This document shows positions 5,778 through 9,026 of a DNA stretch of 9,026 nucleotides, piece after piece. This stretch comes from Clostridiales bacterium (GTDB lineage Bacteria > Bacillota_A > Clostridia > Saccharofermentanales > Saccharofermentanaceae), in assembly GCA_024695545.1 (NCBI GenBank), contig JAILHZ010000083.1:1-9026 (forward strand), written 5' to 3'. The translations under genes and the position numbers were made by a program. The notes under the pieces were generated by a model that searched no databases, had not been told where the DNA came from, and saw only the letters and a program-made list of their open reading frames with translations. Within the stretch, counting starts at the first letter, position 1. The number at the start of each line of letters is the position of its first letter.

Positions 5778-6980
5778 TTACTCGACTTCTACCGGATTGA
5801 AATCTTCGATCCACGGAAGTCCCCACTTGTTGAGGGCATCCATGAACGGATCCGGATCGAACTCCTCAATGTTGTAAACGCCCGGACGCTTCCATGTGCC
5901 GTTCATGATGAGCATCGCGCCGATCATGGCCGGAACACCCGTGGTGTAGGAGATGGCCTGGGAGCCGACCTCCTTGTAGCATTCCTGATGGTCACAGACA
6001 TTGTAGAGGTAGTACTTCTTTTCTTTGCCGTCCTTCTTACCCTTGAAGATACAGCCGATGTTGGTCTTGCCGACGGTTCTCGGACCGAGGGTCGCCGGAT
6101 CCGGAAGCATGAACTTCAGGAACTGAAGCGGCACGATCTCGTGGCCTTCGTAGATGACCGGCTCGATGGATGTCATTCCGACATTCTCGAGGCACTTGAG
6201 GTGCGTCAGATAGCTCTGGCCGAAGGTCATGAAGAAGCGGATACGCTTGATGCCCGGGATATTCTTGCCAAGGGACTCGAGCTCTTCGTGGTGGAGAAGA
6301 TACATATCTTTCTCGCCGACCTGATCGAAGTTATAGACTCTCTTGATCTCCATCGGTTCCGTCTCGACCCACTTTCCGTCTTCCCAGTAGCTGCCCTTCG
6401 CGGAAACTTCACGGATGTTGATCTCCGGATTGAAGTTCGTGGCGAACGGATAACCGTGGTCACCGCCGTTACAGTCGAGGATATCGATGTAGTTGATCTC
6501 ATCGAACTGGTGCTTCAGTGCATAAGCAGAGAAGACGCCTGTAACACCCGGATCAAAGCCGGAGCCGAGAAGTGCCGTGATACCGGCCTCCTTAAATCTG
6601 TCGTGGTAAGCCCACTGCCACTTGTACTCGAACTTCGCGGTATCGAGCGGCTCGTAGTTTGCGGTATCGACGTAAGGTGTCTTGGTCGCAAGGCATGCAT
6701 CCATGATCGTCAGATCCTGGTAAGGAAGTGCGAGGTTGAGGCAAACGTCCGGCTTGAACTCCTCCATGATGGCAACGAGTTCCGGAACCTTGTCCGCATC
6801 TACCTGTCTTGTATGAATAATGGTTTTTGTCGTCGGCTGAAGCTTCTCCTTCAGTGCGTCACACTTGCTGAGCGTTCTGCTCGCGATCATGATCTCCGTG
6901 AAGACCTCGCTGTTCTGGCAGCATTTCGCGATGGCCACCGAGGCAACACCGCCACAACCGATGATAAGTGCTTTTCCCAT
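5778..6980 (-). CDS. Carboxynorspermidine/carboxyspermidine dehydrogenase (saccharopine dehydrogenase family)
   Basis: A 400-residue NADP(H)-linked enzyme that condenses L-aspartate semialdehyde with a diamine (putrescine or diaminopropane) and reduces the imine to carboxyspermidine or carboxynorspermidine, the substrate of NspC. The N-terminal Rossmann motif is MGKALIIGCGGVASVAIAKC (GxGGVA at 8-13), followed by ASRT (about 33-36), which commonly contacts the cofactor phosphate. Further family blocks are NLALPYQDLTIMDACL (82-97), YVDTANYEP (103-111) and GSGFDPGVTGVF (139-150), then the long catalytic domain with LDCNGGDHGYPFATNF. The ATG at 6980 has AAGGAG 8 nt upstream; a GTG three codons earlier overlaps that site and was rejected. 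True saccharopine dehydrogenases share the fold, but neighbours speE, speB and nspC decide for the polyamine role. Agmatine as an alternative acceptor is possible. Confidence 0.92.
   Translation of the reverse strand: MGKALIIGCGGVASVAIAKCCQNSEVFTEIMIASRTLSKCDALKEKLQPTTKTIIHTRQVDADKVPELVAIMEEFKPDVCLNLALPYQDLTIMDACLATKTPYVDTANYEPLDTAKFEYKWQWAYHDRFKEAGITALLGSGFDPGVTGVFSAYALKHQFDEINYIDILDCNGGDHGYPFATNFNPEINIREVSAKGSYWEDGKWVETEPMEIKRVYNFDQVGEKDMYLLHHEELESLGKNIPGIKRIRFFMTFGQSYLTHLKCLENVGMTSIEPVIYEGHEIVPLQFLKFMLPDPATLGPRTVGKTNIGCIFKGKKDGKEKKYYLYNVCDHQECYKEVGSQAISYTTGVPAMIGAMLIMNGTWKRPGVYNIEEFDPDPFMDALNKWGLPWIEDFNPVEVE
6968..6976 (-). repeat. GAAAAGCAC repeat, copy at the start of the dehydrogenase gene
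   Basis: Exact GAAAAGCAC followed by T, in the coding orientation, read as GGA AAA GCA CTT (Gly-Lys-Ala-Leu, residues 2-5), a third reading frame relative to the other coding copies. Confidence 0.6.
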
Positions 6981-7025
6981 AATAATCACTCCTTTTCTAT
7001 TTGTTATTCGGCAACAAGCCGTCTG

Positions 7026-7892
7026 TTATTTTCCGTATTTCATAATGAGCGTCTCTCTTAAGATCTTCAGCGCCAGCGCCGTGCTGCAGCCGCTCGGATC
7101 GTAAGGCGGGGAGAGCTCTACAAAGTCCATTCCCACGAGATTGACATCCTTAAGCTGCATCAGGCAGGTCCGAAGCTCCTCGAAGGAAAGTCCGCCGGCT
7201 TCCGGTGTTCCTGTTCCCGGGAATTCTCTCGGATCGAGGACATCGAGGTCCACGGTCAGGTAGATCGGAACGGGCTTTTCAGAAAGCCTCAGAAGTGCGA
7301 GTACTTCGTCAAAGCTATCTGCTCTGAAACGCTCCATCTTCGTGTGCGTCTTTGCAAACTCGAATTCTTCTTTTGTACCGGATCTTATACCGAACTGGTA
7401 GATCCTGCCGTCACCGACGATATCGTGGATGCGTCTTATGACACAGGCGTGCGAGAGCTTACTGCCGATGTAGTCTTCACGGAGATCGCAGTGCGCGTCG
7501 AAGTGAAGTACAACAACATCCGGATATTTTTCCGCTACCGCGCGAAAAGCACCTAAGGACACCAGGTGTTCACCGCCGAGCATGATCGGAAGCTTGCCGT
7601 CATTTAAGATACGGCGGGTCTCATCTTCGATGAGGGAGAGTGCCCGCTCCGCATCACCGAAAGGAAGGTCCAGATCGCCGGAATCGCAGATGGGTGCATC
7701 TTCGAGATCCTTGTCCTGATAGGGGCTGAAGGACTCGAGTCCGATGCTCTCGTTTCTCATCGCGGAAGGTCCGAATCTTGTTCCCGGGCGGAAAGAAGTG
7801 GTGCCGTCAAATCCGGCGCCGAAGAGGACCGCCTCGGCATCTTCATATGAGCAATTCAATGCGAAGAAATTCTTCTCGATCCGGTCGATCAT
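7026..7892 (-). CDS. speB: Agmatinase-family ureohydrolase
   Basis: A 288-residue binuclear manganese ureohydrolase. Metal ligands are visible: His109 in GGEHL, Asp132/His134/Asp136 in DAHCD, and Asp215/Asp217 in VDLDVLDP, which continues into the PGTGTPEAGG loop shared with agmatinases. The C-terminal block ELSPPYDPSGCSTALA is also typical. Length is normal for the family. The usual reaction is agmatine to putrescine plus urea, supplying putrescine to the aminopropyl-transfer enzymes nearby. The ATG at 7892 has a strong GGAGGTGAG site and overlaps the speE stop as ATGA, so the two are translationally coupled. The unusual company of both speE and the carboxyspermidine genes leaves open that the substrate is N1-aminopropylagmatine rather than agmatine; that would make spermidine directly. 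Arginine decarboxylase, the agmatine source, is not in the window. A copy of the GAAAAGCAC word lies at 7544-7552. Confidence 0.9.
   Translation of the reverse strand: MIDRIEKNFFALNCSYEDAEAVLFGAGFDGTTSFRPGTRFGPSAMRNESIGLESFSPYQDKDLEDAPICDSGDLDLPFGDAERALSLIEDETRRILNDGKLPIMLGGEHLVSLGAFRAVAEKYPDVVVLHFDAHCDLREDYIGSKLSHACVIRRIHDIVGDGRIYQFGIRSGTKEEFEFAKTHTKMERFRADSFDEVLALLRLSEKPVPIYLTVDLDVLDPREFPGTGTPEAGGLSFEELRTCLMQLKDVNLVGMDFVELSPPYDPSGCSTALALKILRETLIMKYGK
7544..7552 (+). repeat. GAAAAGCAC repeat, copy in speB
   Basis: Exact GAAAAGCAC followed by C, opposite to the gene. On the coding strand it reads GGT GCT TTT CGC (Gly-Ala-Phe-Arg). Confidence 0.55.
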
Positions 7893-8788
7893 GCTTTCTC
7901 ACCTCCCAGAGTATTTGTCGTGTCGTTATTCGGAAGCTCTTCCATCGCTTCCAGAAGTTTCTGCACATAGTTCGGAAGTGCAAAGGCACCTCTGTGCAGG
8001 TTCGTGTTATAGTACTTCGTCTCGATCCCGAGTTCTTTCCAGTCGGCAGCGTGCATGTCTCTGACCGGATGATACTTCTTCGAAGCAAATCCGAAGAGCC
8101 AGTGGCCGGACGGATATGTCGGGATGTGCGCCTGATACACACGGCAGATCGGGAAGTTCGTGTGGATACGCTTGTGCGCGCGCTGCATCGCACGTGCATC
8201 GTTCGCGTAAAATGGACTCTCGTTCTGGTTGACCATGATGCCGTCTTCCTTAAGTGCCGTGAAGCAGTTGCCGTAGAACTCCTTCGTGAAGAGTCCTTCT
8301 CCCGGTCCGAACGGATCGGTCGAGTCGACCAGGATCAGGTCGTATTCATTATCGTGATGACGGACATATTTCAGACCGTCCTCGAAGTGGCACTGCACGC
8401 GCGGATCATCAAAACCGCAGGCCGTGAAGGGGAGATACTCCTTCGCGATCCGGACGACTTCCTCGTCGATCTCGACAACGTCGATATGCTCGATCGTCCC
8501 GTAGCGGGTCAGTTCTCTGACGACACCGCCATCGCCGGCGCCGATGACCAGTACTTTTCGGACATCGGGATGCACGCACATCGGCACATGGACCATCATC
8601 TCGTGATAGATAAACTCATCCTTCTGGGTGAGCATCATGTAGCCGTCGAGTGTCAGGAAGCGGCCGAACTCCGGCGACTCGAAAACATCGATCTGCTGGA
8701 AGTCACTCTTACCGCTATAAAGCTGCCTGTCGACCTTGATCGCAAGCTTAACGTTCGGGGTATGAAATTCAGAAAACCAAAGATCCAT
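7889..8788 (-). CDS. speE: Spermidine synthase (aminopropyltransferase)
   Basis: A 299-residue SpeE-type enzyme that transfers the aminopropyl group of decarboxylated S-adenosylmethionine to putrescine, giving spermidine and methylthioadenosine. A beta-strand N-terminal domain is followed by TLDG (46-49) and IYHEM (60-64). The methyltransferase-like fold follows: VLVIGAGDGG nucleotide loop (79-88), VVEID (104-108, Glu106 for the ribose), EDGLKYV (136-142), and DSTDPFGPGEGLF (155-167) with the catalytic Asp. The ATG at 8788 follows AAAGGAG with 6 nt spacing; a TTG two codons earlier lies within that spacing and was rejected. It is the first gene of the operon, with a candidate promoter about 75 nt upstream. 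Decarboxylated AdoMet requires SpeD, which is not in the window. If SpeD is absent from the genome, another aminopropyl donor or a different acceptor such as agmatine would have to be considered. Confidence 0.93.
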   Translation of the reverse strand: MDLWFSEFHTPNVKLAIKVDRQLYSGKSDFQQIDVFESPEFGRFLTLDGYMMLTQKDEFIYHEMMVHVPMCVHPDVRKVLVIGAGDGGVVRELTRYGTIEHIDVVEIDEEVVRIAKEYLPFTACGFDDPRVQCHFEDGLKYVRHHDNEYDLILVDSTDPFGPGEGLFTKEFYGNCFTALKEDGIMVNQNESPFYANDARAMQRAHKRIHTNFPICRVYQAHIPTYPSGHWLFGFASKKYHPVRDMHAADWKELGIETKYYNTNLHRGAFALPNYVQKLLEAMEELPNNDTTNTLGGEKA

Positions 8789-8859
8789 TTCCAACTCCTT
8801 TGTTTGCCTGATTTCGTGGGGCGCCGGCTATGTCTTCGCGGCACCGGACCAACATCTAT

Positions 8860-8887
8860 ATAATACCACCATATAAGGCGTTGTCAT
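8860..8887 (-). promoter_or_regulatory. Candidate promoter of the speE operon
   Basis: On the minus strand, ATGACA (8887-8882) and TATTAT (8865-8860) are separated by 16 nt; each differs from consensus at one position. The start site would fall near 8853, leaving a leader of about 65 nt. A perfect 10-bp palindrome, TCATATATGA (8891-8900), lies just upstream of the -35 and is a possible operator. The -35 also falls in the left arm of the long inverted repeat. Confidence 0.5.
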
Positions 8888-9000
8888 AACTCATATATGA
8901 AGAGATACGGAGTGTATTTCCCCGATGTTGTTCCTATAGAGACGTGATGAGGAGTGAAAACGGTCAATCAGTTTGGACATCGCCTTATGTATGTATGGTG
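8867..9000. repeat. Long imperfect inverted repeat upstream of speE (structured RNA or small mobile element)
   Basis: The left arm (8867-8885) and right arm (8976-9000) pair as CACCATA/TATGGTG, TAAGGCG/CGCCTTA and TGTC/GACA: 18 bp, interrupted by a 6-nt bulge on the right side (8988-8993) and one T-T mismatch. About 90 nt lie between the arms. CGATGT inside the loop can also pair with ACATCG of the right arm, so two exclusive folds exist. This could be a regulatory RNA domain on either strand or a MITE-like element with terminal inverted repeats. I do not recognise a known riboswitch. Confidence 0.45.
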
Positions 9001-9026
9001 ACAAGTGCATGTCAATCGTCGGCGAG

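Noticed and set aside
5988..7061. Plus-strand open frame of 357 codons opposite the dehydrogenase gene
   Set aside because: Antisense shadow of a well-recognised Rossmann-fold enzyme; no Shine-Dalgarno and no recognisable motifs.
7778..8863. Plus-strand open frame of 361 codons opposite speE and the start of speB
   Set aside because: It covers two genes with clear catalytic motifs on the other strand, and its own translation shows no domain.
8941..8965. TGATGA ... GAAA pattern recalling a hammerhead ribozyme core
   Set aside because: The core needs CUGANGA and a stem II before GAAA; here the first base is G and the intervening bases cannot form a stem. No cleavage site with stems I and III was found.
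8867..9000. Known riboswitch (purine, guanidine, SAM or similar) upstream of speE
   Set aside because: A TCATATA-like segment hints at a purine-type P1 stem, but the conserved core bases of these classes are not present, so no class is assigned.
8891..9025. A 44-codon minus-strand open frame entering from the right edge, possible C-terminus of an upstream gene
   Set aside because: Codon use (ATA, TCA, TTG) is unlike the neighbouring genes, no family is recognised, and it lies over the inverted repeat and next to the promoter. More sequence to the right would settle it.

Overview
All genes in this window are on the minus strand and read right to left. The organism looks like a Gram-positive, probably anaerobic Firmicute of the Clostridia (Lachnospiraceae or a related gut family). 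The grounds are strong AGGAGG-type ribosome binding sites, tightly packed operons, a clostridial-type glutamate dehydrogenase, Gram-positive-style TlpA lipoproteins, a small membrane protein ending CMECIGIG, and an aspartate-semialdehyde-type spermidine route. The taxonomic call is inference; no rRNA or other marker gene is present.

Right part (8788 down to 3256) is a polyamine operon: spermidine synthase (speE), an agmatinase-family ureohydrolase (speB, ATGA overlap with speE), carboxy(nor)spermidine dehydrogenase, an unrelated polytopic membrane protein resembling polysaccharide polymerases, and carboxy(nor)spermidine decarboxylase (nspC). A candidate promoter and a long imperfect inverted repeat lie upstream of speE. 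A very stable 16-bp hairpin sits 7 nt after the dehydrogenase stop.

Middle part (3216 down to 832) continues in the same direction with only a 39-nt gap and no visible terminator. It is an envelope redox module: two tandem paralogous thioredoxin-like lipoproteins with CGPC active sites, a 51-residue CXXC membrane peptide, and a polytopic membrane ferredoxin with many cysteine motifs. A stem-loop at 753-785 probably ends this unit. Nothing in the sequence connects the redox and polyamine parts functionally beyond their adjacency.

Left part (474 down to 1) is the N-terminal third of NADP-type glutamate dehydrogenase (gdhA), cut by the window edge, with its own good promoter at 589-616 and a leader of about 110 nt.

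The most unusual observation is at the DNA level. The octamer AAAAGCAC occurs nine times on either strand in 9 kb (about 0.3 expected with even base composition), seven of them as GAAAAGCAC and five as GAAAAGCACT. Copies lie in coding DNA in several reading frames, in the gdhA leader, and as an inverted pair forming the terminator stem. This resembles the behaviour of the DNA uptake sequences of Neisseria and Haemophilus, but here it would be in an apparent Firmicute.
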